Positions 23,742-32,249 of a stretch of 64,000 nucleotides of DNA are shown one piece after another (within the stretch, counting starts at the first letter, position 1; each line of letters opens with the position of its first letter). A program made the position numbers and the translations under genes. The stretch is from NCBI RefSeq assembly GCF_000378425.1, contig NZ_KB899818.1, positions 1 to 64,000 on the forward strand, read 5' to 3'. The notes below the pieces were generated by a model that saw nothing but the letters and a program-made list of their open reading frames with translations, made no database searches and was not told the DNA's origin. This DNA is from Cohnella laeviribosi DSM 21336 (GTDB lineage Bacteria; Bacillota; Bacilli; Paenibacillales; Paenibacillaceae).

Positions 23742-25478
23742 TCAGACCAACTCCTTGCACGCTTTTTCGATTTCGGCAGGCAAAAACGGCGTTCCGTCGT
23801 ATTTCAGCAGGTTTTCGATCTTGTCGTGATAGCCGACGTTCATCTTGATCAACGACGCGAGTTGGCCGGTTCCGTTGTTTTCCAGGACGACCGCTTTGGG
23901 AGCGCGGGCCAGATGCGGCTCCAGCAGTTCGCTCGGGAACGGATGCAATTGCCGAACGGTGATATGGTTCGTACGGATGCCTTGCTCCGCAAGGCGGCTG
24001 CGCGCTTCGTCGATCGTGCCGCCGGTCGAACCCATGCCGATGATAAGCAGATCCGGGGTCTCGTGCGGCGCGTCCGCCTTGATCGCATCGGTAATCCGCA
24101 AATGCTTGATTTTGCCGAGGCGCTTTTCCATCATTTTCTTGCGGTTCGGCGCGGCTTCCGAAGGACGGCCTTCCTGGTCGTGCTCTACGCCCGTCACATG
24201 GTGGATGCCGTTCTTTGCCCCCGGCAACACGCGAGGCGAAATGCCGTCTTCGGTGAATTCGTACCGTTTGAACATCCGGTTCGGTTCAAGCGGCGGAAGC
24301 TCTCCCGTCACCAGCTTGCCGCGCTCGATCTTGATCCGGTCGTAATCGAGGGGTTCGCACGACTGCTTGCCGAGCGACAGCTGCAGGTCGGTCGCCACGA
24401 TGACCGGAACTTGGTATTGTTCCGCCAGGTTGAACGCTTCGATCATATCGTAGAAGCACTCTTCGATCGTGCTCGGCGCGATGACGACTTTCGGAATTTC
24501 CCCGTGCGTGCCGTAGATCAGCGCGTTGATATCGGATTGCTCCTGCTTCGTCGGCAGCCCCGTCGAAGGTCCGCCGCGCTGCGTGTCGATGATCACGAGC
24601 GGCGTTTCGGTCATGCCCGACAGGCCGATCGCTTCCATCATCAGCGACAGCCCGGGGCCGGCGGATGCCGTCATCGTCCGGACGCCGGCGTAGTTGGCGC
24701 CGATCGCCATCGTAACCGCCGCGATTTCATCCTCGGTCTGAACGACGGTGCCGCCGAATTTCGGCAGTTTCTTGATCAAATATTCCATGATTTCCGAAGC
24801 CGGGGTAATCGGATAAGCGGACATGAGCCTGCAGCCCGCCGCGATGGCGCCCAGCCCCAACGCCTCGTTGCCGATCATGAACAGCTTCTGCTTGCCGTCG
24901 GCTTCCTCGAGCCGGAATTCCTCCAGCGGGCCGCCCGCAAGCTCCAGGACGTACTCGGCTCCGCGCCTTACCGCTTCGATGTTTTTCTCGACGACGGCCG
25001 GACCTTTCCGCCCGAACTCCTCCTCCACCGCCTTGTTGAACACTTCGAGCGGAAGCCCGAGCAGCGCCCAGGAGGCGCCGGATGCAACCATATTTTTCAT
25101 CAGCGAGGTGCCGAGCTCCTCGGCGATCGCCGTAATCGGAACCGCGAACAGCCGGGCGTCGACGCCTTCCGGAACGGTCGGCGAAAACTTCGCGTCCGCG
25201 ACAATGACGCCGCCCGGACGCAGCTCGTGAGCGTTCAAATCGATGCTTTCCTGGTCGAAGGCGACCAATATATCCAAATCGTCCGAAATGGCGCGGATGG
25301 GTTTGGTGCTGATGCGGATTTTGTTGTTGGTGTGTCCGCCTTTAATCCGCGAGGAAAAGTGACGGTACCCGTAAAGGTAGTAACCCAGCCGATTCAGCGA
25401 GGTGGAGAAAATACGGTCCGTACTCTCCACGCCTTCCCCTTGCTGGCCGCCAATTTTCCATGACAGTTGACTGATCAC
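23742..25478 (-). CDS. korA: 2-oxoacid:ferredoxin oxidoreductase, alpha (gamma-alpha fused) subunit
   Basis: The 578-residue subunit fuses the gamma domain (about 1-190, with GGQQGEGVESTDRIF at the N-terminus) to the alpha pyrimidine-binding domain (about 205-500, with AYPITPASEIMEYL and GPGLSLMMEAIGL) and the C-terminal domain. An ATG exists at 25487 but touches the ribosome site AGAGGAG; GTG at 25478, 9 bases after it, gives MISQLSWKIGG as in Bacillales relatives. korA and korB form an operon ending in a terminator. The upstream stretch 25479-25687 is AT-rich and shows no gene. Confidence 0.92.
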   Translation of the reverse strand: MISQLSWKIGGQQGEGVESTDRIFSTSLNRLGYYLYGYRHFSSRIKGGHTNNKIRISTKPIRAISDDLDILVAFDQESIDLNAHELRPGGVIVADAKFSPTVPEGVDARLFAVPITAIAEELGTSLMKNMVASGASWALLGLPLEVFNKAVEEEFGRKGPAVVEKNIEAVRRGAEYVLELAGGPLEEFRLEEADGKQKLFMIGNEALGLGAIAAGCRLMSAYPITPASEIMEYLIKKLPKFGGTVVQTEDEIAAVTMAIGANYAGVRTMTASAGPGLSLMMEAIGLSGMTETPLVIIDTQRGGPSTGLPTKQEQSDINALIYGTHGEIPKVVIAPSTIEECFYDMIEAFNLAEQYQVPVIVATDLQLSLGKQSCEPLDYDRIKIERGKLVTGELPPLEPNRMFKRYEFTEDGISPRVLPGAKNGIHHVTGVEHDQEGRPSEAAPNRKKMMEKRLGKIKHLRITDAIKADAPHETPDLLIIGMGSTGGTIDEARSRLAEQGIRTNHITVRQLHPFPSELLEPHLARAPKAVVLENNGTGQLASLIKMNVGYHDKIENLLKYDGTPFLPAEIEKACKELV

Positions 25479-25687
25479 AGTGTCCATCTCCTCTTAATCT
25501 CTGCTTCGGCGCGAGCGCAAACGATGCTATGCGATAAACATTACAAATCAACTATATTAATGAAAGCAATTATCAATGTAAATTTTATGATTGCATATTC
25601 CAAAAAGCAAGCTTTTATGCCCAATTCAAACGATAACACTTTCTGATAAAAACGATGCGCTTCCGTTATGAATCAAAATCGATGCGA

Positions 25688-26629
25688 TTACTGGGGAAGA
25701 TATTTGTGCAAAAAGCGGAACGCGTTCTCGCCGAGCATGCCCCGCACGGTCCGCTCCGGATAGCGCCTCAGAAGCGCCTCCGCCAGCGCGGGATACTGCC
25801 CCGGGTGGGCGAGCCCCTGCACATAGCGATCGATCCCGTCGAAATCCGAGCCGAACGCCAAATGCCGTTCGCCGCCGAGCGAGCATACATGCTCGACATG
25901 GCGCAGCACATCGTCGATGGACGCCGAATCCCGCTCGGTCAAAAACCACGGCACAAACGTAAGGCCGATAATGCCGCCCGCTTGGATGATCGCTTGGATT
26001 TGCGCGTCGGTCAGATTGCGGGGATGGTTCCGCAGCGCCCGCGCATTGGAATGGGAGGCGAAAAAAGGTCGGCTCGAGCAGTCGGCCACATCCCAGAAGC
26101 CTTTTTCCGACAGATGCGACACGTCGATCAGAATGCCCATCTCCCCGCATTCCTTGACCAGCCTCCTGCCCGCCCCGGTCAAACCGCCGCCGCGGGGCTC
26201 CAGCGCGCCGTCGCACGCCCAGTTGGCACGGTTCCAAGTCGGGCCGAGCAGCCGCAATCCGAGCAGGTGCAGCAGCCTCAGGCACCACCACTGTTCCCGC
26301 AGTCCGTCGACTCCTTCCAGCGACAGCAGAGCGCCCCTGCATGCTCCCTCGCGAACGGCCTGAAGGTCGCCGGCGCTCCGGACGATTCGCATTCCCGGAG
26401 CCGTCAGCACCTTCGTCCAGAAAAGTTCGGCCTCCCGGAGCACCGTCTCCGGTTCCATCCGTTCGTCTTCCGGCAGGTAGATGGCAAAAACCTGAAGCCG
26501 GACGTTCCCTTCCTTCAGCCGATTCAGGGTGACGTCCAATCCTGCGCTTTCCGGCCCGTCGAATGCCAAACCCGGGGCTTTCAGCATTTTGAACAACACG
26601 TCGCAGTGCAAATCCGCGATCCCGGTCAC
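25688..26629 (-). CDS. Membrane dipeptidase family (peptidase M19)
   Basis: The 313-residue protein belongs to the renal-dipeptidase (M19) family, zinc enzymes that split dipeptides, including D-amino-acid ones. Zinc ligands are visible: HCD in IADLHCDVLF, Glu in LSLEGVDGL, then His in SHSNARAL, and Asp in FGSDFDGID. The frame extends far upstream, but GTG at 26629 is 6 bases after AGGAGGG and starts directly at the family's first strand. No signal peptide or membrane helix is present, so the enzyme is cytoplasmic despite its family name. It lies between spoVS and korA, where many Bacillales carry it. Confidence 0.9.
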   Translation of the reverse strand: MTGIADLHCDVLFKMLKAPGLAFDGPESAGLDVTLNRLKEGNVRLQVFAIYLPEDERMEPETVLREAELFWTKVLTAPGMRIVRSAGDLQAVREGACRGALLSLEGVDGLREQWWCLRLLHLLGLRLLGPTWNRANWACDGALEPRGGGLTGAGRRLVKECGEMGILIDVSHLSEKGFWDVADCSSRPFFASHSNARALRNHPRNLTDAQIQAIIQAGGIIGLTFVPWFLTERDSASIDDVLRHVEHVCSLGGERHLAFGSDFDGIDRYVQGLAHPGQYPALAEALLRRYPERTVRGMLGENAFRFLHKYLPQ

Positions 26630-26724
26630 GCTTATCCCTCCTGCCCTTTTATGCCGCCGGCCGTACCCGGCGGAACGCGAACGGGCGCTTATACCGCTTA
26701 AGCCCAACAGGCGCCCGAACGCAA

Positions 26725-26794
26725 CAAAAAACCTGTTCTCCGCTCCAACCTCCCGGCAAGAAAAAGCCCGGGCCGGACCGTCCGAGAACAGGTT
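26725..26794 (-). terminator. Nested terminator after spoVS
   Basis: On the minus strand AACCTGTTCTC (26794-26784) pairs with GAGAACAGGTT (26740-26730), followed by U residues to 26725. The 43-base loop contains its own hairpin CCCGG/CCGGG around GCTTTTTCTTG. An outer and an inner stem, each with U residues after it, is an uncommon layout. Confidence 0.7.
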
Positions 26795-26815
26795 TACCAT
26801 CACTCTTCATTATCT

Positions 26816-27076
26816 TTAGCGAGGTTCCACGATTAGCTTGATCGCCGTGCGATCTTCACCGTCAATCACGATATCGGTAAAAGCCGGGATGCAAATCAAA
26901 TCCACCCCGCTCGGCGCCACAAAACCCCGGGCAATCGCGACGGCTTTGATCGCCTGATTCAGCGCTCCCGCACCAATCGCTTGCAGTTCCGCATTGCCTC
27001 TCTCTCGGAGCACACCCGCCAAAGCGCCTGCGACAGAATTTGGATTGGATTTTGCAGAAACCTTTAATACTTCCAT
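26816..27076 (-). CDS. spoVS: Stage V sporulation protein S
   Basis: SpoVS is a small Alba-fold protein needed for progression of sporulation past stage V. The 86 residues from MEVLKVSAKSNPNSVAGAL to AIKLIVEPR are nearly those of B. subtilis SpoVS in length and sequence. An upstream in-frame ATG exists, but ATG at 27076 stands 8 bases after GAGGAGG. A SigH-like promoter lies upstream. The gene follows ymdB on the same strand, as in Bacillus. Confidence 0.96.
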   Translation of the reverse strand: MEVLKVSAKSNPNSVAGALAGVLRERGNAELQAIGAGALNQAIKAVAIARGFVAPSGVDLICIPAFTDIVIDGEDRTAIKLIVEPR

Positions 27077-27125
27077 GACCAGTTCCTCCTCGGGGATCAA
27101 AGGATGGGCCCACTAAGGCATACAT

Positions 27126-27151
27126 ATTCGGTAGGAGCCCCGTTAATTCCT
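27126..27151 (-). promoter_or_regulatory. Candidate SigH promoter of spoVS
   Basis: AGGAATT (27151-27145) and GAAT (27129-27126) resemble the SigH -35 AGGAWWT and -10 GAAT, separated by 15 bases against a usual 14. The B. subtilis spoVS gene is transcribed by SigH, so position and pattern agree. Confidence 0.5.
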
Positions 27152-27213
27152 GCTTCTTTGGAAGGAAGCGGCCGCAAAAATCGCGAAAAATTCTGATATT
27201 TACGCGGGGAAGA

Positions 27214-27244
27214 ACGGGTATTTTGCGCCATGAGGCCCAAATAC
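27214..27244 (-). terminator. Hairpin downstream of ymdB
   Basis: GGGTATTT and AAATACCC (27214-27221 and 27237-27244) enclose a GC-rich partially pairing loop 20 bases after the ymdB stop. The following minus-strand GTTCTTCC is poor in U, so it may be only a partial terminator. Confidence 0.5.
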
Positions 27245-27263
27245 CCGGCATTTTCCGGTTCGG

Positions 27264-28058
27264 TCAGGAAGCGATCCAGGAATCCTCGTCGATCCGGATC
27301 GTTTGGATGCCGGTTGCCCGTCCCGTCGACTCGTCCATTTCGACAAATACGCCGTGCAGATGCCATTTGCCTTCCGCGACCTGAAACCTTGCGGGCAGTC
27401 CCGTCTTGAATTTGCGAAGCACGCCTTCCTTCTCCATCCCGAGAACGCCGTCGCGAGGTCCGGTCATGCCGGCATCCGTCAAGTAAGCGGTTCCTCCCGG
27501 CAATATCCTCTCGTCGTTCGTCTGAACATGGGTATGCGTGCCCACCACAAGCGAAGCTCTGCCGTCCAAGTGCCACCCCATGGCGATTTTCTCGCTGGTC
27601 GCCTCGGCGTGGAAATCGACCAGGATGCATTTCGTTTTTTGGCGGAGCTCGTCTACGATCTCGTCGGCCGCGCGGAACGGACAATCGGCCGGCGGCAGGA
27701 ACGTGCGTCCGATCAGATTGACGATCCCAAGCTCCTTGTTGCCCGCCTTAATGACGGCGCTGCCCGCCCCCGGCGTCCCCGGCGGCAGATTGGCGGGGCG
27801 GACCATCCGCGGCTCGTCGTCGATAAACTCGAATATTTCGCGGTTGTCCCACGTATGGTTGCCCATCGTAATCCCGTGAACGCCCCATTCGAACAGCTCG
27901 CGGGTAATGGCGGCGTTGATGCCGCGTCCGCCCGCCGCATTTTCGCCGTTGGCGATGATGATGTGCGGCCGGTACTTGTCCTTGAGCCAAGGCAGCAGAC
28001 GCTTGACCGTCTCCCTGCCGACGCTCCCGACGATATCCCCGATAAAAATCACTCTCAT
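27264..28058 (-). CDS. ymdB: YmdB metallophosphodiesterase
   Basis: YmdB is a binuclear-metal phosphodiesterase acting on 2',3'-cyclic nucleotides; in B. subtilis it sets the switch between motility and biofilm. The 264 residues show all metal motifs: FIGDIVG at the N-terminus, ANGENAAGG, GVHGITMGNHTWDNREI and later VDFHAEATSEKIA, plus VGTHTHVQTND. Full length, ATG with AAGGTG upstream. It follows rny after a hairpin, matching the conserved rny-ymdB pair. Confidence 0.94.
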   Translation of the reverse strand: MRVIFIGDIVGSVGRETVKRLLPWLKDKYRPHIIIANGENAAGGRGINAAITRELFEWGVHGITMGNHTWDNREIFEFIDDEPRMVRPANLPPGTPGAGSAVIKAGNKELGIVNLIGRTFLPPADCPFRAADEIVDELRQKTKCILVDFHAEATSEKIAMGWHLDGRASLVVGTHTHVQTNDERILPGGTAYLTDAGMTGPRDGVLGMEKEGVLRKFKTGLPARFQVAEGKWHLHGVFVEMDESTGRATGIQTIRIDEDSWIAS

Positions 28059-28127
28059 AAGACACCTTCCCTGCTTTGAACACGAATTGTTGGCATGCGG
28101 CGAACAAAGAAAACAACGGCGGAAAGG

Positions 28128-28170
28128 GAAGAAGTGGCCGCTATGCTGCAGCCACTTCTTCAGCCTTCCC
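28128..28170 (-). terminator. Hairpin downstream of rny
   Basis: GAAGAAGTGGC and GCCACTTCTTC form an 11-base stem just after the rny stop, with CCTTTCC following instead of a clean U-run. It may terminate or protect part of the rny transcript while letting ymdB be read. Confidence 0.55.
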
Positions 28171-28175
28171 GAAAC

Positions 28176-29717
28176 TTATTTTGCGTACTCCACCGCTCGA
28201 GTCTCACGGATGACCGTGACCTTGATATGGCCCGGATAGTCCAACTCGCTTTCGATTTTCTTGGTAATGTCGCGGGCCAATCGAAAGGCTTCCGCGTCGT
28301 CGATTTTGTCCGGCTGTACCATGACGCGGACTTCGCGTCCGGCCTGGATGGCGTACGATTTTTCGACGCCTTCGAACGACTCGGAAATCTCCTCCAGCTT
28401 TTCCAGGCGTTTGATATACGTTTCGAGTGTCTCCCGCCTTGCTCCCGGGCGCGCGGCGCTGAGCGCATCCGCGGCTCCGACGAGCATGGCGATGACCGAC
28501 GTCGCTTCGCAATCTCCATGGTGGGAGGCGATGCTGTTGATGACAACGGGATGCTCTTTGTACTTCTTGCCCAACTCCACGCCGATCTCGACATGCGAAC
28601 CTTCCACTTCGTGGTCGAGCGCCTTGCCGATGTCGTGCAGCAAGCCGGCGCGTTTGGCAAGCGTGACGTCTTCTCCGAGCTCCGCCGCCATCAATCCAGC
28701 CAAGTAAGCTACTTCCATCGAGTGCTTCAGCACGTTCTGGCCGTAACTTGTCCGAAACTTCAACCGTCCCAAAATCTTGATCAAATCCGGATGGAGACCG
28801 TGCACGCCGACTTCGAACGTCGCCTGCTCCCCATATTCCCGAATTCTTTCGTCCACTTCTTTGCGGGATTTTTCCACCATCTCTTCGATGCGGGCCGGGT
28901 GTATTCTTCCGTCGGCCACCAGCTTCTCGAGAGCGGTGCGGGCAATCTCCCGGCGAATCGGATCGAACCCCGATAGAATAACCGCTTCGGGCGTATCGTC
29001 AATGATCAGATCGATGCCTGTCAACGTCTCAAGCGCCCGGATATTGCGGCCTTCCCGACCGATAATGCGCCCCTTCATCTCTTCGTTCGGCAGCGCCACG
29101 ACCGATACCGTCGTTTCGGCAACGTGATCCGCCGCGCAGCGCTGAATGGCGAGCGAGATGATGTCGCGGGCGCGTTTGTCGGCTTCTTCCTTCGCTTGCT
29201 GTTCGATATCTTTGATCAGCTGGGCGGTTTCGTGGCGAATTTCCTGCTCCACAGTCGTCAAAATCAACTGTTTCGCGTCTTCCATCGTCAAATTCGAAAT
29301 CCGCTCCAATTCGCTGATCTGCTGCTTATGAAGCGTCTCGATCTGCTCCTGAATCTCTTCGATACGTTTCTCTTTGTTGGCAACCTGCTCCTCTTTACGT
29401 TCCAACGCTTCAAGCTTTCGGTCAAGCGACTCTTCCTTCTGCACCAGCCGCCGTTCCTGCCGCCCGATCTCGTTGCGTCGTTCGCGAATATCGCGCTCGG
29501 CCTCGTTACGGAGCTTGTGCACCTCGTCTTTGGCTTCCAGCACCATTTCCTTGCGGATAGCTTCCGCTTCTTTGCGGGCATTCTCCACAATTTGCAGAGC
29601 CGCCTGTTCCGCACTGGAAATCTTGGCTTCCGCAAAGGACTTGCGTACAACATAACCGATCCCAAAGAAAAGCGCGCCAACAACGATGACGATCAAGACC
29701 CAGATCCAGTCCTGCAT
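28176..29717 (-). CDS. rny: Ribonuclease Y
   Basis: RNase Y is the membrane-bound endoribonuclease that starts decay of many mRNAs in Firmicutes. The 513 residues consist of an N-terminal membrane helix ([20 protein letters not shown]), a long coiled coil (about 30-190), a KH domain ([15 protein letters not shown], near 225) and an HD domain with the HD pair in [13 protein letters not shown] is preceded by GAGGAGGTGAAAGACC. A promoter at 29990-30019 leaves a leader of about 265 bases. RicA, a partner factor, is encoded in the same window. Confidence 0.97.
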   Translation of the reverse strand: MQDWIWVLIVIVVGALFFGIGYVVRKSFAEAKISSAEQAALQIVENARKEAEAIRKEMVLEAKDEVHKLRNEAERDIRERRNEIGRQERRLVQKEESLDRKLEALERKEEQVANKEKRIEEIQEQIETLHKQQISELERISNLTMEDAKQLILTTVEQEIRHETAQLIKDIEQQAKEEADKRARDIISLAIQRCAADHVAETTVSVVALPNEEMKGRIIGREGRNIRALETLTGIDLIIDDTPEAVILSGFDPIRREIARTALEKLVADGRIHPARIEEMVEKSRKEVDERIREYGEQATFEVGVHGLHPDLIKILGRLKFRTSYGQNVLKHSMEVAYLAGLMAAELGEDVTLAKRAGLLHDIGKALDHEVEGSHVEIGVELGKKYKEHPVVINSIASHHGDCEATSVIAMLVGAADALSAARPGARRETLETYIKRLEKLEEISESFEGVEKSYAIQAGREVRVMVQPDKIDDAEAFRLARDITKKIESELDYPGHIKVTVIRETRAVEYAK

Positions 29718-29982
29718 GGTCTTTCACCTCCTCGTTGCATCGCCAAGGCAAACGCTTGGGACACGTATAAAATTGTGTGCCGGCTTTCAAACCGATCCGT
29801 TTCGTTTTGTTGCGGGTAAAACGGCTGCCACTTTCTCCCTGCGCGAAAGCCGCGTTTTACCGGTGACGAATCAAGAAAGGCGATGGATTCCCATCGCTTT
29901 CCCGAATCGTTAAAAGTCGAAAAAACAAGTTCCGAATCATTTTTTGGAAGGAAAAAAGGGTTCGGAATGGGAAGATGGAATA
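29718..29982 (-). promoter_or_regulatory. Long structured 5' leader of rny
   Basis: From the promoter to the start codon the transcript would carry about 265 untranslated bases, the whole gap to recX apart from the promoter. It holds three inverted repeats: TTCCGAA/TTCGGAA followed by CTTGTTTTTT, GCGATGG/CCATCGC with a GAAT loop, and a G-GTAAAACG/CGTTTTACC stem near the gene. No coding frame with a ribosome site is seen. A regulatory or self-cleaved leader is possible. Confidence 0.5.
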
Positions 29983-29989
29983 CAGAAAC

Positions 29990-30019
29990 ATTGTAGCTTT
30001 TGTGAAAATGGATTGTCAA
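29990..30019 (-). promoter_or_regulatory. SigA promoter of rny
   Basis: TTGACA (30019-30014) and TACAAT (29995-29990) on the minus strand are 18 bases apart, just after the recX stop. No better promoter is visible nearer to rny. Confidence 0.7.
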
Positions 30020-30057
30020 GCAAAGCATTTCGGCTTGACCCGCTTCCATCGTCCCGC

Positions 30058-30843
30058 TTAGAAGCCGTCCCCGCCGTCTTCCGGAAAGGCCGGGTCCGCT
30101 TCCTCCCCGGACATCGCATGGCGGACCGCATCGCGGGCCACTCCGCCGGAAAATCCCCGCCGCATCAGCAGCCCCATCAGCTTGTACTGGCGTTCCCGCA
30201 AGCTTTTTCCCTTCACGTTCGGCCACCGTTTCTTCGCCAGCTCGAAGGCGGCCTGCCGCTCCGCGCCATCGTCCAGTTCCTTGATCGCCTCGTCCGCCTC
30301 GCGCTTGGCAACGCCCCGCTGCAGCAGCTCCTGGCGGATCAACCGGCTGCCTTTGCGCTGGATGCTCAGCTTCTGCTCGGCATACCGCTTCGCGTATGCG
30401 GCGTCGTCAACGAGCCGGTACGCGATTAGTCTTTCCAAACAGCCGGCGACCGCTTCCGCGGACAAGCCTTTCCGGCTCAGCGCGGCGGCCAGCTCCCGCT
30501 TCGTCCTCGGCTTGCGGTCCAGCATGGCGAGCGCAGCCCGGTAAGCCTCCTCGACTTCCTGCTGCTTGGTCAGCGCTTCCCACTCTCCGGCGCTCAGCTT
30601 CTTCCCCGGCAGCAGACGCCAGCTTACGAGCGTATCTTCATGCACGGCAACGACGGCCGTCTCCGCATCCGCGTTCGAAGGCGCCTCTATGCGTTCTGCC
30701 GATTCCGCGGGAAGCTTCGCCTGCGCGGTTGTTTCCGCCTTCCCGGATTCCGGCAAGCGAACGGTGACGTTGTACATCGACTGCCTTTTCGGATCCGGGT
30801 GGACCGCTACGATTTCAGCCGCCGCTTGTTCCTTCCGTTCCAT
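30058..30843 (-). CDS. recX: RecX regulatory protein
   Basis: RecX binds RecA filaments and modulates recombination. The 261-residue protein has the usual three-helix repeats in its middle and C-terminal part (ALAMLDRKPRTKRELAAALSR, RLVDDAAYAKRYAEQ, KLMGLLMRRGFSGGVARDAVR) with a family-typical N-terminal extension as in Bacillus RecX. ATG at 30843 follows GGAGG by 7 bases; the frame upstream is not needed. It lies 87 bases after recA in the same direction, with only a weak hairpin between, so both can be co-transcribed. Confidence 0.93.
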   Translation of the reverse strand: MERKEQAAAEIVAVHPDPKRQSMYNVTVRLPESGKAETTAQAKLPAESAERIEAPSNADAETAVVAVHEDTLVSWRLLPGKKLSAGEWEALTKQQEVEEAYRAALAMLDRKPRTKRELAAALSRKGLSAEAVAGCLERLIAYRLVDDAAYAKRYAEQKLSIQRKGSRLIRQELLQRGVAKREADEAIKELDDGAERQAAFELAKKRWPNVKGKSLRERQYKLMGLLMRRGFSGGVARDAVRHAMSGEEADPAFPEDGGDGF

Positions 30844-30865
30844 GCCGTTTCCTCCAATAGTAAAA

Positions 30866-30889
30866 GACATCCGCGCGCGGCGGATGTCC
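30866..30889 (-). terminator. Weak hairpin after recA
   Basis: ACATCCGC and GCGGATGT flank a CGCGC loop, followed by CTTTTAC. It may reduce reading from recA into recX, the ribosome site of which follows within 20 bases. Confidence 0.5.
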
Positions 30890-30930
30890 CGATTGTTCCC
30901 GAATGCATGAGGTCAGGCTTAACCGTCGTC

Positions 30931-31992
30931 TTAGTCGAGTTCCGCGAATTCGATATCGTCTTCTTCGTCGACGGAACCGCCTTGACGCAGCGCGGACGAG
31001 ACGATGTCCGAATTCAGGCTGATGCTGCGGATTTGGCGCTCGATCTCCGCGCAGATGTCCGGGTGATCCTTCAGGAATTGCTTCGCGTTCTCCCGTCCTT
31101 GGCCAAGCCGTTCGCCGTTAAAGGAGAACCAAGCGCCGCTCTTCTGCACGATATCCAGCTCCGTGCCGATGTCGATGATGCTGCCTTCCTTCGAAATGCC
31201 TTCCCCGTACATGATGTCGACCTCGGCCTGCTTGAACGGCGGCGCGACCTTGTTCTTGACCACCTTGATGCGGGTACGGCTGCCCACCACATCGTTGCCC
31301 TGCTTGATGGAGTCCACCCGGCGCACGTCCAGACGGATGCTCGCATAGAATTTGAGGGCCCGTCCGCCCGGCGTCGTTTCGGGGTTGCCAAACATGACGC
31401 CGACCTTTTCCCGAAGCTGGTTGATAAAGATCGCGATCGCCTTCGACTTGCTGATCGCTCCGGACAGCTTGCGCATCGCCTGAGACATCAGGCGGGCCTG
31501 AAGGCCGACGAACGAGTCGCCCATGTCGCCCTCGATCTCCGCCTTCGGCACGAGGGCCGCAACCGAGTCGACCACGATAATATCGACCGCGCCGCTGCGC
31601 ACCAGCGCTTCGGCGATTTCCAGCGCCTGTTCGCCGGTATCCGGCTGGCTGAGCAGCAGCTCGTCGATGTTGACGCCGAGGTTGCGCGCGTAAATCGGGT
31701 CCAGCGCATGCTCCGCATCGATAAACGCCGCCTGGCCGCCCGCTTTCTGGACTTCCGCGATCGCATGCAGCGCGACCGTCGTCTTGCCGGAAGATTCGGG
31801 TCCGTACACTTCGATAATTCGCCCACGCGGAAATCCGCCGATCCCGAGCGCGATATCCAATGCCAGCGCGCCGCTGGGATACGTTTCCACCTGAAGCTGC
31901 GCTTGCTCGCCCAATTTCATGATCGATCCTTTGCCAAACTGCTTCTCGATTTGGCGCAAAGCCATCTCTAATGCGGCGCGACGATCCGACAA
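30931..31992 (-). CDS. recA: Recombinase RecA
   Basis: RecA forms filaments on single-stranded DNA for recombination and triggers LexA self-cleavage. The 353 residues contain Walker A GPESSGKT, the strand-exchange loop region [12 protein letters not shown], the [16 protein letters not shown] core and an acidic C-terminus ([13 protein letters not shown]). In-frame GTGs exist at 32001 and 31995, but the TTG at 31992 yields the family start [17 protein letters not shown] lies about 10 bases upstream. GTG at 31995 is a fair alternative. Its own promoter and SOS box are upstream. Confidence 0.97.
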   Translation of the reverse strand: MSDRRAALEMALRQIEKQFGKGSIMKLGEQAQLQVETYPSGALALDIALGIGGFPRGRIIEVYGPESSGKTTVALHAIAEVQKAGGQAAFIDAEHALDPIYARNLGVNIDELLLSQPDTGEQALEIAEALVRSGAVDIIVVDSVAALVPKAEIEGDMGDSFVGLQARLMSQAMRKLSGAISKSKAIAIFINQLREKVGVMFGNPETTPGGRALKFYASIRLDVRRVDSIKQGNDVVGSRTRIKVVKNKVAPPFKQAEVDIMYGEGISKEGSIIDIGTELDIVQKSGAWFSFNGERLGQGRENAKQFLKDHPDICAEIERQIRSISLNSDIVSSALRQGGSVDEEDDIEFAELD

Positions 31993-32024
31993 CACACCCA
32001 CATCCTTATCGTTTTAATAGTTTT

Positions 32025-32053
32025 ATCATACCTGTTTTTGCTGCCGTTGCCAA
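32025..32053 (-). promoter_or_regulatory. SigA promoter of recA
   Basis: TTGGCA (32053-32048) and TATGAT (32030-32025) on the minus strand are 17 bases apart, 33 bases before the chosen start codon. Confidence 0.8.
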
Positions 32054-32061
32054 GCGTTTTG

Positions 32062-32075
32062 CGAACATTCGTTCT
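32062..32075 (-). promoter_or_regulatory. LexA (SOS) box of recA
   Basis: CGAACATTCGTTCT on the plus strand fits the Gram-positive SOS box CGAACNNNNGTTCG with one mismatch. It lies 8 bases upstream of the -35 element, so damage-induced LexA release should raise recA expression. Confidence 0.8.
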
Positions 32076-32086
32076 GTTCGCGTTGC

Positions 32087-32124
32087 AAAAAAGAACCGCA
32101 GCAAAGTCATCTTCGCTACGGTTC
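32087..32124 (-). terminator. Terminator of cinA
   Basis: GAACCGTAGCGAAG and CTTTGCTGCGGTTC (32124-32111 and 32106-32093) form a 14-base stem with few mismatches, then TTTTTT. It separates cinA from the recA promoter, unlike genomes where cinA and recA share one transcript. Confidence 0.88.
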
Positions 32125-32249
32125 TTCCGCAACTTTCACTCACCAATTTACCACAGCCGCGGCGGGCTGACAACCCCTTTTTGCGCTTATTGTCGCGCAT
32201 TGCCGCAAAATGGCGATAAAAGGGGAATATGAAGGCGCTTCTTGCCTTA

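Noticed and set aside
23826-25463. Plus-strand frame of 545 codons opposite korA
   Set aside because: Antisense shadow with reversed-gene composition; korA has complete motifs.
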